Positions 18,920 through 27,616 of a DNA stretch of 64,000 nucleotides are shown in pieces. The stretch covers positions 434,001 through 498,000 of the forward strand of contig CAVXDY010000007.1 in assembly GCA_963760715.1 (NCBI GenBank). The letters are read 5' to 3'. Source of the DNA: CAVXDY01 sp963760715. GTDB lineage: Bacteria > Actinomycetota > Thermoleophilia > Miltoncostaeales > Miltoncostaeaceae. Below the pieces are notes generated by a model that ran no database searches, was not told where the DNA came from, and worked only from the letters and a program-made list of their open reading frames with translations. Position numbers and translations under genes: made by a program. Numbering within the stretch: the stretch's first letter is position 1; each line of letters begins with the position of its first letter.

Positions 18920-19453
18920 ATGAGCCGCATCGGACGCACGCCGATCCCCCTCCCCGAGGGGGTCTCGGTCAACATCTCCGGACAGAGGGTGACCGTCGCC
19001 GGCCCGAAGGGCGAGCTGCGCCACACCGTGGTCGAGCCGATCCGCGTGAGCGAGTCGGACGGCACGCTGGTGGTCACGCGCCCGACCGACCGGGGGCCGC
19101 ACCGCGCCCTCCACGGGCTCTCGCGCACCCTGGTGGCCAACATGGTCCAGGGCGTGAGCGCCGGCTTCGAGCGGCGCCTCGAGATCCAGGGCGTCGGCTA
19201 CCGCGCGCAGCTGCGCGGCGCCTCGCTGGAGCTGGCGGTCGGCTTCTCGCACGCTGTTACCATCGAGCCGCCCGAGGGGATCCAGTTCGAGGTCCCGGCG
19301 CCGACGCAGGTCGTCGTACGCGGCATCGACAAGCAGGCCGTCGGGCAGGTCGCGGCCCAGATCCGCGCGGTGCGCCCGCCGGAGCCCTACAAGGGCAAGG
19401 GGATCCGCTACGTGGGCGAGGTCGTGCGGCGCAAGGTCGGGAAGAGGGCATGA
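18920..19453 (+). CDS. rplF: 50S ribosomal protein L6
   Basis: A 177-residue protein near the factor-binding site. [18 protein letters not shown], the middle [31 protein letters not shown] and the end [23 protein letters not shown] are diagnostic. ATG start after a 16-base gap with GGGGAG. ATGA overlap with rplR. Confidence 0.97.
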   Translation: MSRIGRTPIPLPEGVSVNISGQRVTVAGPKGELRHTVVEPIRVSESDGTLVVTRPTDRGPHRALHGLSRTLVANMVQGVSAGFERRLEIQGVGYRAQLRGASLELAVGFSHAVTIEPPEGIQFEVPAPTQVVVRGIDKQAVGQVAAQIRAVRPPEPYKGKGIRYVGEVVRRKVGKRA

Positions 19454-19800
19454 GCACCACCACACTCGAGGCGCGCAAGCGCCGGCATCGCCGCATCCGC
19501 GGCTCCGTCGTCGGAACCGCCGAGCGGCCGCGGCTGGCCGTCTCGCGGTCCAACAAGCGCATCTACGCACAGCTCATCGACGACGACCGCGGGCACACGG
19601 TGGCGGCCGCCGGATCGCACGAATCCCCTCTGCGCGGCCTGGCCAAGGGGGAGGCCGCCGGCGAGGTCGGCAAGTTGCTGGCCGAGCGGGCGAAGGGCGC
19701 CGGCGTGGAGCGGGTCGTGTTCGACCGCGGCGGCTACAAGTACCACGGGCGCGTGAAGGCGCTCGCCGACGGGGCCCGCGAGGGCGGGCTCGAGTTCTAG
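19450..19800 (+). CDS. rplR: 50S ribosomal protein L18
   Basis: A 116-residue 5S rRNA-binding protein: [46 protein letters not shown] and [30 protein letters not shown] start overlapping the rplF stop. Confidence 0.97.
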   Translation: MSTTTLEARKRRHRRIRGSVVGTAERPRLAVSRSNKRIYAQLIDDDRGHTVAAAGSHESPLRGLAKGEAAGEVGKLLAERAKGAGVERVVFDRGGYKYHGRVKALADGAREGGLEF

Positions 19801-19815
19801 GAGAGGTGCGCGGAC

Positions 19816-20406
19816 GTGGCTGAGGCTCGCCGACGAGCGAAGATCAACCCCGACGGGCTCGAGCTGAACGAGCGCGTCGTCCAGGTCAACCGCGTCGCCA
19901 AGGTGGTGAAGGGCGGCCGGCGCTTCTCGTTCTCGGCCCTCGTCGTCGTGGGCAACGAGGTGGACACGGTCGGGGTGGGTCACGGGAAGGCCAAGGAGGT
20001 CCCCGTGGCGATCCAGAAGGCCGTGGAGGATGCGAAGAAGAACCTCTTCGTCGTCCCCAAGTACCACAACACGATCACCCACCAGGTGCTCGGCCGCTCG
20101 GGCGCGGGCAAGGTGTTCATGAAGCCGGCCTCCGCCGGCACGGGCGTCATCGCCGGCGGCGGCGTGCGCGCGGTGCTGGAGCTGGCCGGGATCCGCGACA
20201 TCCTCACCAAGTCGCTCGGCACGAGCAACCCGGTGAACCTCGTCGCCGCGACCGTGGCCGGCCTCAAGTCGCTGCGGCGCCCCGAGGAGGTCGCCGCGCT
20301 CCGCGGCAAGACGGTCGCCGAGGTGCTGGGCCTGTCCACGGGCTCGGGTGCACCCGCCACCGAGGGCGTCGGTGCCTCCCGGGCCGGAGCGGCCGCCGGT
20401 TCATGA
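19816..20406 (+). CDS. rpsE: 30S ribosomal protein S5
   Basis: A 196-residue accuracy protein. [55 protein letters not shown] and [27 protein letters not shown] match the dsRBD-like and C-terminal domains. GTG start behind GAGAGGTG. The tail is Gly/Ala-rich. Confidence 0.97.
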   Translation: MAEARRRAKINPDGLELNERVVQVNRVAKVVKGGRRFSFSALVVVGNEVDTVGVGHGKAKEVPVAIQKAVEDAKKNLFVVPKYHNTITHQVLGRSGAGKVFMKPASAGTGVIAGGGVRAVLELAGIRDILTKSLGTSNPVNLVAATVAGLKSLRRPEEVAALRGKTVAEVLGLSTGSGAPATEGVGASRAGAAAGS

Positions 20407-20591
20407 GCGCCCGCCTGCGCATCACCCAGGTCCGCTCGAAGATCGGGACGCAGGAGCGCCACCGGGGAACCCTCCGTGCCCTCGGCCTCCGGCGGATCGG
20501 TCAGACTGTCGAGCATGAGGACTCGCCTCAGCTCCAGGGCATGCTCCGGCTCGTGGCCCGCCTCGTGAAGGTGGAGCCGGCCAATGGCTGA
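20403..20591 (+). CDS. rpmD: 50S ribosomal protein L30
   Basis: A 62-residue protein: [59 protein letters not shown] overlap with rpsE; its end overlaps rplO by eight bases. Confidence 0.96.
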   Translation: MSARLRITQVRSKIGTQERHRGTLRALGLRRIGQTVEHEDSPQLQGMLRLVARLVKVEPANG

Positions 20592-21129
20592 GCGCACGCC
20601 CGGCCCCGAGATCCCCGAGACCGACCCCGAGGACGTCCGGCTCGACCGCCTGTCCCCGCGTCCGGGTGCCAAGCGCCCGCGCAAGCGCGTGGGCCGCGGC
20701 ATCGGCTCGGGCACCGGCAAGACCTCGGGCCGCGGCCAGAAGGGCCTCGGATCCCGCGCCGGGGCCGGCGTCCGCCCCGGCTACCAGGGCGGCCAGATGC
20801 CCGTCTACATGCAGCAGGGCAAGCTGCGCGGCTCCAACCGGAAGATGTCGATGCCGATGGGCCCGTTCCGCACCCACTCGGTGCCGGTCAACGTGGGCCG
20901 GCTCGACGTGTTCGAGTCGGGGGCCGTCGTGGACCTCGAGGCGCTCGCGGCGAAGGGCCTGGTCAAGAACAACAAGAACCGCGGCTGGCCGGTGAAGATC
21001 CTCGCCCAGGGCGAGATCGACCGGCCCCTCACGGTGCGCGCCCACGCCGTCTCCGCCGCCGCCCGAGCCAAGATCGAGGCCGCCGGCGGCACGGTCGAGC
21101 TCATCGGCGGGGCCGAGCCGGCCGAGTAG
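20584..21129 (+). CDS. rplO: 50S ribosomal protein L15
   Basis: A 181-residue late-assembly protein. LSPRPGAKRPRKRVGRGIGSGTGKTSGRGQKGLGSRAG and GGQMPVYMQQGKLRGSNRKM are diagnostic. It has an acidic N-terminal addition of about 22 residues ([19 protein letters not shown]). It directly precedes secY, nine bases away. Confidence 0.96.
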   Translation: MAERTPGPEIPETDPEDVRLDRLSPRPGAKRPRKRVGRGIGSGTGKTSGRGQKGLGSRAGAGVRPGYQGGQMPVYMQQGKLRGSNRKMSMPMGPFRTHSVPVNVGRLDVFESGAVVDLEALAAKGLVKNNKNRGWPVKILAQGEIDRPLTVRAHAVSAAARAKIEAAGGTVELIGGAEPAE

Positions 21130-21138
21130 GGTCGCGAC

Positions 21139-22401
21139 GTGCTGAAGACGATCCTCACCTCGCTCAGGTCCCCCGACCTGCGCAAGAAGCTCGCCTTCAC
21201 CGCCTTCATCCTGCTGGTGTACCGCTTCGGGTCGTACGTGCCCACGCCGGGCGTCAACGTCCACGCCCTGCAGGCCGCCATCGACGCGCGCGGCAGCACC
21301 CTGCTCGGCTTCCTGAACCTCTTCTCGGGCGGCGCGCTGTCCCGGTTCGCGATCTTCGCGCTCGGGATCATGCCGTACATCACGGCGAGCATCATCCTGC
21401 AGCTCATGACCGTGGTGATCCCGCGGCTCGAGGCCCTCCAGAAGGAGGGCGAGAGCGGCCAGCAGAAGATCACCCAGTACACGCGGTACTTCACGGTGGT
21501 CCTGGCGCTGCTCCAGTCCATGGCCTACGTCCTGTACTTCCGCTCGCAGGACGCCCTGCCGGCGTTCAGCGCCGCCCGCTTCTACCTGATCGTGCTCTCG
21601 ATCACGGCCGGTACGACGCTGCTGATGTGGCTGGGCGAGCTGATCACCCAGCGCGGCGTGGGGAACGGGATCTCGCTGATCATCTTCGCCAGCATCGTCT
21701 CGAGGGTGCCGGCGGCGGTCAACGGGTGGATCCACCTGTTGCCGGTGTCGCAGGTGCTCATCGCGATCATCGCCCTGGCGGTGGTGGTGGGCGTCGTCTA
21801 CATCAACGAGGGCCAGCGGCGGATCCCGATCCAGTACGCCAAGCGCGTGGTGGGACGCCGGATGACCTCCGGGGGCACGACGTACATGCCCCTGCGCGTG
21901 AACATGGCCGGCGTGATCCCGGTGATCTTCGCCTCGTCGGTGGTCATCCTGCCGCCGACCCTGGCGGAGCTGGGCGGGCGCGGCTCGTTCTTCCAGTCGA
22001 TGTCCGACTTCCTGGCGCCTGGGTCCTGGTACTACATCCTCTTCGAGGCGCTCCTGATCATCCTGTTCACCTACTTCTACACCGCGGTGCAGTTCAACCC
22101 GGTGGAGCAGGCGGACAACCTGAAGAAGTACGGGGGCTTCATCCCGGGGGTGCGCCCGGGCCGCCCGACGGCGGTCTACCTGGACCGCGTGCTGACGCGC
22201 CTCACGCTCCCCGGCGCGATCTACCTCGCGCTCATCGCCGAGCTTCCCAACATCGTGTTCCGCTATCTCCCCGACTCGAACGTGTTCTTCGGGGTGCTGG
22301 GCGGTACCTCGATCCTGATCGTGGTCGGCGTCGCGCTGGACACGATGCGGCAGATGGAGGCCCAGCTGATGATGCGGTCCTACGAAGGGTTCCTGAAATA
22401 G
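21139..22401 (+). CDS. secY: Preprotein translocase subunit SecY
   Basis: A 420-residue, ten-helix channel of the Sec translocon. Signatures: FTAFILLVYRFGSYVPTPGVN (helix 1 and lead), NLFSGGALSRFAIFALGIMPYITASIILQL, LTPRGVGNGISLIIF-like ITQRGVGNGISLIIF, and the C5 loop KKYGGFIPGVRPGRPTAVYLDRVLTRLT. GTG start. Its TAG stop overlaps the probable ATA start of adk. Confidence 0.98.
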   Translation: MLKTILTSLRSPDLRKKLAFTAFILLVYRFGSYVPTPGVNVHALQAAIDARGSTLLGFLNLFSGGALSRFAIFALGIMPYITASIILQLMTVVIPRLEALQKEGESGQQKITQYTRYFTVVLALLQSMAYVLYFRSQDALPAFSAARFYLIVLSITAGTTLLMWLGELITQRGVGNGISLIIFASIVSRVPAAVNGWIHLLPVSQVLIAIIALAVVVGVVYINEGQRRIPIQYAKRVVGRRMTSGGTTYMPLRVNMAGVIPVIFASSVVILPPTLAELGGRGSFFQSMSDFLAPGSWYYILFEALLIILFTYFYTAVQFNPVEQADNLKKYGGFIPGVRPGRPTAVYLDRVLTRLTLPGAIYLALIAELPNIVFRYLPDSNVFFGVLGGTSILIVVGVALDTMRQMEAQLMMRSYEGFLK

Positions 22402-23048
22402 CCCGTCTCATCCTCCTTGGTCCCCCGGGCGCGGGGAAGGGAACGCAGGCGGAGCGGCTCCGTGACCAGTACCGGCTCGTGCACCTGGCGACGGGCGACC
22501 TGCTGCGCGCCGCCGTCGCCGAGGGCACGGATCTCGGCCGCGAGGCCAAGCGGTACATGGACGCCGGGGAGCTGGTGCCCGACGCCGTCATGGTGGGCAT
22601 GATCCGCGAGCGGCTCTCGGGCGGGACGGACCGCTTCCTCCTGGACGGCTTCCCGCGGTCGGTGCCGCAGGCCGACGCGCTCGACGCCCTGCTGGCCGAC
22701 CTCGGGCTCCCCCTCGACGCGGTCATCTCCATCCGCGTCTCGCGCGACGAGCTCGTGCGGCGGCTGGCCGGGCGGTGGATCTGCCGGCGGTGCGGCCGCT
22801 CGTTCCACGAGGTCTTCAACCCCTACCAGGGCGAGGAGTGCCCCGCCGGGGGTGGGACGTGCGACCTGTACCAGCGCGAGGACGACAAGCCGGAGACGGT
22901 CGTGAACCGCCTGTCGGTGTACGAGGAGCAGACCGCGCCGCTCATCGACTACTACCGCTCGCGCGGGCTGCTGCGCGAGGTCGATGGCGAGCGCGCACCG
23001 GATGAGGTCTATGCCCAGATCGTCACGCACATCCCGGCGTCGGAATAG
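22398..23048 (+). CDS. adk: Adenylate kinase with a probable ATA start codon
   Basis: A 216-residue enzyme making 2 ADP from ATP and AMP. The P-loop GPPGAGKGTQ, the AMP-binding ATGDLLRAA, the DGFPRS motif and a zinc-type LID (CRRCGRSFHEVFNPYQGEECPAGGGTC) are complete. No ATG, GTG or TTG lies between the secY stop and the P-loop or nearby upstream in frame; the codon aligning with the family start is ATA (22398-22400), overlapping the secY stop as ATAG, eight bases after GAAGGG. The next in-frame GTG would remove the P-loop. Non-canonical initiation coupled to secY termination is inferred. Confidence 0.93.
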   Translation: MARLILLGPPGAGKGTQAERLRDQYRLVHLATGDLLRAAVAEGTDLGREAKRYMDAGELVPDAVMVGMIRERLSGGTDRFLLDGFPRSVPQADALDALLADLGLPLDAVISIRVSRDELVRRLAGRWICRRCGRSFHEVFNPYQGEECPAGGGTCDLYQREDDKPETVVNRLSVYEEQTAPLIDYYRSRGLLREVDGERAPDEVYAQIVTHIPASE

Positions 23049-23073
23049 CACGGGCCGCCGGGCGCCCACGGCC

Positions 23074-23904
23074 GTGCCTCCGCGCGGCCCGGTCCCGAAG
23101 ACCCCCGGCGAGATCGAGGCCATGGCCGCCGCGGGCGCCGTGCTGGCCGAGTGCCACGACGCCATGGCGGCCGAGGTGGCCGTGGGCGTCACCACCGGGC
23201 GCCTCGACGAGATCGCCGAGGAGGTCATCCGCGGGTGGGGGGGGATTCCGGCCTTCAAGGGCTACCCGGGCCCGACGCCCTTCCCGGCCTCGATCTGCCC
23301 GTCGGTCAACGACCAGGTCGTCCACGCGATCCCGAACGGCTACGTGCTGCGCGACGGGGACGTGCTCTCCATCGACGCCGGCGTGGTGCTCGACGGCTGG
23401 GTCGCCGACGCGGCGCGCACCCACGCCGTCGGGACGGTCTCGCCCATCGCCGCCCGCCTCATCGAGGTCACGCGCACGTCGCTCGACCGCGGCATCGCCG
23501 CCTGCCGCGTCGGCAACCGGGTGGGCGACATCGGTCACGCGGTGCAGACCGAGGTGGAGGCCGCCGGGTTCTCGGTGGTCCAGAGCCTGGTGGGCCACGG
23601 CGTGGGCCGCTCGATGCACGAGGAGCCCCAGGTGCCGAACTTCGGGCGCCCCGGCACCGGCGTCGAGCTCGCCGAGGGCTACGTGATCGCCATCGAGCCG
23701 ATGGTCAACGCGGGCGGCCACGAGGTGATCCTGAGCGACGACGGCTGGACCATCACGACCAAGGACGGCAGCCTCTCGGCCCACTGGGAGCACACGGTCG
23801 CGGTGACCGCCGATGGCCCCCGGATCCTGACTCTGGCGGCCAGCGGCCTACCCAGCGCTGAGGGAGCGGAGGCCGCGCATGACATCCTGAGTGAGGGCGG
23901 CTGA
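23074..23904 (+). CDS. map: Methionine aminopeptidase, type I
   Basis: A 276-residue metalloenzyme that removes N-terminal Met. KTPGEIEAMAAAGAVLAE leads; the metal ligands sit in SIDAGVVLDGWVADAARTHAVG (two Asp), VGHGVGRSMHEEP (His) and IAIEPMVNAGG / HWEHTVAVT (two Glu). GTG at 23074, 25 bases after adk; a few more residues upstream are possible. Normally infA follows; here a convergent gene overlaps its last 57 bases. Confidence 0.95.
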   Translation: MPPRGPVPKTPGEIEAMAAAGAVLAECHDAMAAEVAVGVTTGRLDEIAEEVIRGWGGIPAFKGYPGPTPFPASICPSVNDQVVHAIPNGYVLRDGDVLSIDAGVVLDGWVADAARTHAVGTVSPIAARLIEVTRTSLDRGIAACRVGNRVGDIGHAVQTEVEAAGFSVVQSLVGHGVGRSMHEEPQVPNFGRPGTGVELAEGYVIAIEPMVNAGGHEVILSDDGWTITTKDGSLSAHWEHTVAVTADGPRILTLAASGLPSAEGAEAAHDILSEGG

Positions 23905-25002
23905 CGCGCTGGCCCTCGCGGGATCCGCGAGACCGGTCACGTTGACGAGGTAGACATGCTCGAGCCCCGCCTCGCGGAACGGGCGAAGTCGCTCCACGAT
24001 GTCGTCCGGCGTGCCGTGAAAGTAGTAGCGGCGTAGCACCCGCTGAGGCACCGCCGACGCGGCGGAGAGCGCCCGCTTGCGGAACATGTGGGTGGGGACG
24101 AAGTGCAGCAGGCCCCAGCCCCCGGCCGTCGGCGGCTCCGCGCCCGCCGCCGCGTATTCCTCCTCGGGGGCGGTAAGCGCGATGAGGCGCAGGAGCAAGG
24201 AGTCGAGCATCCGGGCGGCGGCCTCGCGACTCTCATCCACCACCACCCAGATGAAGAGGCCAGCCCGCAGCTCATCCGGCCGGCGGCCAGCGTCGGCGGC
24301 GGCCCGCCGCACTACACCGAGGCGGCGTCCGTACTCCTCAGGATCGAGGATCATCGGAATCCAACCGTCGGCGAGCCGACCGGTGGCCCGCAGCACCCGA
24401 GAACGATGGGCCGCGATCCAGATCTCCGGGGGATGCTCTCCGTAGGGCCGCATGCCGAGGAGCGCTCGATCAAGCTTCCAGAAGTCGCCCTCGAAGTCGA
24501 CCGGCTCGCTTGTGCTCCAGAGGAGTCGGACGATCTCAACCGCCTCGATCATGCGGGAGGCGGTGCGCTCGTACGGCAGGCCGAAGGGCAAGGTGTTCTC
24601 TGCCTCGCCGACGCCGATCCCCAACATCGCCCGGCCCTTGCTCAAGTGGTCGAGGGTCAAGAACGTCCGCGCCAGAACGGCGGGGTGGTGGCGGATCGCG
24701 TCGGTGACGCAGGTGCCGAGCCGGATCCGCTCGGTCTGGACGGCGGCCGCGGCGATGACCGCCGTTGGATCGAGGAACGCATGCGGACTTGGGAGATGGC
24801 TGGCGAGTGGAACGATGTCCGGCGTCCAGACCCCGGGTGGGAACCAGTGGAGGAAGTGGTCGGACCACCAGATCGCGTCGTAGCCAGCCTTCTCGCTGCG
24901 GCAGGCAGCAAGGAGCGCCAAATCGACCGGTGGCAGCCCTCTGCCGTGCACCCCGACCTCGATCGGCCGTGGCGCGGTGCCGGCGATGGTCTTCCGGGGC
25001 AT
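23848..25002 (-). CDS. LLM-class flavin/F420-dependent oxidoreductase
   Basis: A 384-residue luciferase-like TIM-barrel protein. IEVGVHGRGLPPVDLALLAACRSEKAGYDAIWWSDHFLHW, RIRLGTCVTDAIRHHPAVLARTFLTLDHLSKGRAMLGIGVGEAENTLPFG and GEHPPEIWIAAHRSRVLRATGRLADGWIPM follow the F420-dependent LLM pattern (Mer, Fgd, phthiodiolone ketoreductase relatives). ATG at 25002. Its 3' end runs 57 bases into map on the other strand, as if the gene was placed beside map secondarily. It is divergent from the DUF1097-ANL-TetR run and probably belongs to the same pathway. Cofactor (F420 or FMN) and substrate are unproven. Confidence 0.85.
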   Translation of the reverse strand: MPRKTIAGTAPRPIEVGVHGRGLPPVDLALLAACRSEKAGYDAIWWSDHFLHWFPPGVWTPDIVPLASHLPSPHAFLDPTAVIAAAAVQTERIRLGTCVTDAIRHHPAVLARTFLTLDHLSKGRAMLGIGVGEAENTLPFGLPYERTASRMIEAVEIVRLLWSTSEPVDFEGDFWKLDRALLGMRPYGEHPPEIWIAAHRSRVLRATGRLADGWIPMILDPEEYGRRLGVVRRAAADAGRRPDELRAGLFIWVVVDESREAAARMLDSLLLRLIALTAPEEEYAAAGAEPPTAGGWGLLHFVPTHMFRKRALSAASAVPQRVLRRYYFHGTPDDIVERLRPFREAGLEHVYLVNVTGLADPARASASAALTQDVMRGLRSLSAG

Positions 25003-25157
25003 GCGCGCGCAAGCGTAGTCGACCCGAATCTGACGGCGCTGGCGTTCGCGGTGGCGGAGGCCCGCAAGCGATGGGCGATGCCCTTCAGATGGATTGACGG
25101 TCTAGCGACGCCGACCCTACGGTTAGGTGGACCGGTCGATCTATTCATGAAATGGCG

Positions 25158-25199
25158 TGAGCCCGGCGGGCTCGAATGCTCGTTCGACCCGCCGGCTCA
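25158..25199. repeat. Long stem-loop upstream of the DUF1097 gene
   Basis: TGAGCC(C)GGCGGG(C)TCGAA and TTCGACCCGCCGGCTCA are inverted copies: 17 pairs with two single-base bulges and a loop of about six bases. It lies 27 bases ahead of the ATG and has no T tract. It could be a leader structure or a regulator site in the intergenic region of the divergent LLM and DUF1097 genes (25003-25225). Confidence 0.55.
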
Positions 25200-25225
25200 T
25201 GGCGTCGCACTCAAGGAGCCAATGC

Positions 25226-25900
25226 ATGAGTTCGCGTCTCAAGGCCCTCTTTCCCTTGGCCGTGTCGATCGGCGTCCTCTCGTTCCTCTGGACCGAGATC
25301 GCGCTCAACTCTCAGTTCCACTGGTCCTCCACCGACGAGATCCCAGGCGCTGGCCTGGCGGTCCCGACTCGATTCCAGCTGGTGGTGTGGGTCGCCTTCC
25401 TGGCCTGGGGTCTGTTCTTCACCGCAGGGGGCGACAACTCCGCTGCCGCGAAGATCGCCATCGCCAGCGTGTTCGGCTCGCTCGGATTCCTCGGAACGGC
25501 CGCCCTTGCGCCCCCGCTCGCCGAGTCCCCTGACTTCTGGGCGATCTCGCTCTGGGTGGGCGTCTTCGCGCTCATTCTGGTTCTCATCGCTGCCGTCGGC
25601 GACTGGTACTACGTCGCCGGCACCTTCGTGATCTTCGGGGGCCTCTTCGGCCTCTGGGTCGGCAGCGGTGCCGACAACTGGGCACCCAACGGCGGCGGAG
25701 TCGGGAGCGGTATCGCGCGCTTGACCGATCCGGCGACCGCAGGCACAGGGGCGTTCGGGGGGGTCCTCTCAACCCCCTGGTACTGGGTCTGGTTCAACGG
25801 CCTGGTGAGCGCGCTTTGCGGGGTCATTCTCGGACTCATCTCCGTGAGGCTCGCCGCCGCGTTCACCCCCAAGCCGCACCCGACGCCATCGGAGGCGTGA
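25226..25900 (+). CDS. DUF1097-like integral membrane protein
   Basis: A 224-residue protein with about six hydrophobic helices: LFPLAVSIGVLSFLWTEIAL, VVWVAFLAWGLFFTAGG, IASVFGSLGFLGTAAL, WAISLWVGVFALILVLIAAVG, VAGTFVIFGGLFGLWVG and a C-terminal pair of segments. The AFLAWGLFFTAGGD stretch resembles the DUF1097 family, whose function is unknown. The ATG at 25226 has AAGGAG six bases upstream; longer upstream reading has none. It leads the ANL-ANL-TetR run, so a transport or membrane-anchoring role in that pathway is possible but speculative. Confidence 0.7.
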   Translation: MSSRLKALFPLAVSIGVLSFLWTEIALNSQFHWSSTDEIPGAGLAVPTRFQLVVWVAFLAWGLFFTAGGDNSAAAKIAIASVFGSLGFLGTAALAPPLAESPDFWAISLWVGVFALILVLIAAVGDWYYVAGTFVIFGGLFGLWVGSGADNWAPNGGGVGSGIARLTDPATAGTGAFGGVLSTPWYWVWFNGLVSALCGVILGLISVRLAAAFTPKPHPTPSEA

Positions 25901-26044
25901 TCTGAAGCCTGCGTACACCTGCCGTCCGACACCGCACCGATCCCGCCGGCGTTGGCCCGGCCGGGACTGCCACACCGCCTGGTCCGCGCTCTCGCGGGCC
26001 AGCCGTGCTCGCATCGTCGATAACGTCGAAACGCTGGAGGAGCT

Positions 26045-27616
26045 ATGAAAGTGGAGGCTGGTCTTCAGGTCCGGATGGCCGCAGAGGGGTTCGGTCCCAG
26101 GATCGCGCTCACCTGCGATGGGTACGAGGCGAGCTTCGCCACCCTCAACGAGCGCGCGAATCGGCTCGGATCAGGCCTGGACCGACTCGGTATCACCCGC
26201 GGAGCCCGCATCGGAGTCCTCGGCTTCAACACGCCGGAGCTACTCGTCACGTGGTTCGCCTGCGAGAAGCTCAACTTCGTCCGCGTCGTGCTCCATAGCC
26301 ACTTCGACATGGAGGACCATGTCTGGGCCATGAACCACGTCGAGGCCGAGGCCATGATCTTCGACGCGCGGTTCGCCGAGACCGTCGATCGCCACCGAAA
26401 CGAGTTCTCGACGGTGAAGACCTTCATCGCGATGGGCAGCGACGTTCCGGGGTGGGCGACACCCTTGGGCGCCGTGGAGGACGGCGGGGAGCCGGCAGAC
26501 CCCTTCCTCAGCGTGGACGAGACGGCGCCCTGCTTCCTGCAGCTCACCTCGGGAACCACCGGGCGCCCGAAGCCGTGGGTGAAGACCTACCGTTCCTGGC
26601 AGGCTGTGATCGACCACAACCTTCACCACCTAAACGACTTCGGCCCGGGGTCCACCACGATCGACCCCGAGGACGTCAACGTTCACTTCCACCCGCTGCA
26701 GTGGGCCAGTGGATTCCAGACTCTCTACCCCTACTACATCCGGGGGGCCCGCTCGGTGCTGGTGGACGATGAGGTCTTCGACCCCGACGGGCTGGTGGAC
26801 ACGTTCGTGCGCGAGGGCGCGACCGGGACGTTCATGCCCGGGCCGCTGCTCACCCCCGTTCTCGACGCCGTCGAGGGCAGGGGCGGGCTCGATCACCGCC
26901 TCCGGCGCATGGTCATCTTCTTCGGGACTCCGGAGTTGCTCGAGCGCACCACCAGGGTGCTGGGCCCGTGCTGGTGCCACGGCTTCGGCTCCACCGAGCA
27001 GGGCGCGGTGACCACCCGTCTGCTTCCCTACGAGCTCGACGGGCACCCGGAGCGGATCGAGAGCGTCGGGCGGGCGGGATCGCCGTTCTTCGAGACGGCG
27101 ATCGTCGATCGTGAGGGCCGGCGACTGCCCCCCGGCGAGCTCGGAGAGATCGTGGTCCGCAGTGCCATGTCCGAGGGGACCTACTGGGGCATGCCCGAGG
27201 CGACCCGCGACGCCTACATGGCTGACGACTGGTTCCGCCCGTCGGACGTCGGCCACATGGACTCGGACGGCTACGTCTACTACGCGGACCGTGCCGGAGA
27301 CGTGATCCAGACCAGCGGCGGAACGGTCTTCCCCCACCTGGTCGAGACGGGCCTCCTGAGTCACCAGGCGGTCGCCAATTGCGGGGTGGTGGGGATCGGC
27401 GACCCCCCCGAGGTCGTGTGCGCGATCGTCCTCAAAGAGGGCCATTCGGCCACCGAGGCCCTCGAGGGCGAGCTGGTGGGCCTCGCCACGGCGCCCATCG
27501 CGAACCTGGGCTGCGCGCCGAGGGTGCTGGTGGTCGACGAGCTGCCGACGGTGCTCGGCGGCGCCAAGGTCCAGCGCCAGGCGCTGCGGGAGCGCCTGTC
27601 ACGGGAGGTCGCGTGA
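26045..27616 (+). CDS. AMP-dependent synthetase/ligase (ANL superfamily), complete
   Basis: A 523-residue adenylate-forming enzyme, likely a carboxylic acid-CoA ligase. Motifs: A3 P-loop LTSGTTGRPKPWVKTY, A4-like HFHPLQWASGFQTLY, A5 GFGSTEQG, A7/A8 SDVGHMDSDGYVYYADRAGDVIQTSGGTVFPHLVE, and the A10 lysine in LPTVLGGAKVQRQALRERL. The ATG at 26045 is preceded by GGAGGAG. It overlaps the next ANL gene by GTGA. The acid activated is unknown; the neighbouring LLM oxidoreductase and TetR suggest catabolism of a hydrophobic acid. Confidence 0.85.
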   Translation: MKVEAGLQVRMAAEGFGPRIALTCDGYEASFATLNERANRLGSGLDRLGITRGARIGVLGFNTPELLVTWFACEKLNFVRVVLHSHFDMEDHVWAMNHVEAEAMIFDARFAETVDRHRNEFSTVKTFIAMGSDVPGWATPLGAVEDGGEPADPFLSVDETAPCFLQLTSGTTGRPKPWVKTYRSWQAVIDHNLHHLNDFGPGSTTIDPEDVNVHFHPLQWASGFQTLYPYYIRGARSVLVDDEVFDPDGLVDTFVREGATGTFMPGPLLTPVLDAVEGRGGLDHRLRRMVIFFGTPELLERTTRVLGPCWCHGFGSTEQGAVTTRLLPYELDGHPERIESVGRAGSPFFETAIVDREGRRLPPGELGEIVVRSAMSEGTYWGMPEATRDAYMADDWFRPSDVGHMDSDGYVYYADRAGDVIQTSGGTVFPHLVETGLLSHQAVANCGVVGIGDPPEVVCAIVLKEGHSATEALEGELVGLATAPIANLGCAPRVLVVDELPTVLGGAKVQRQALRERLSREVA

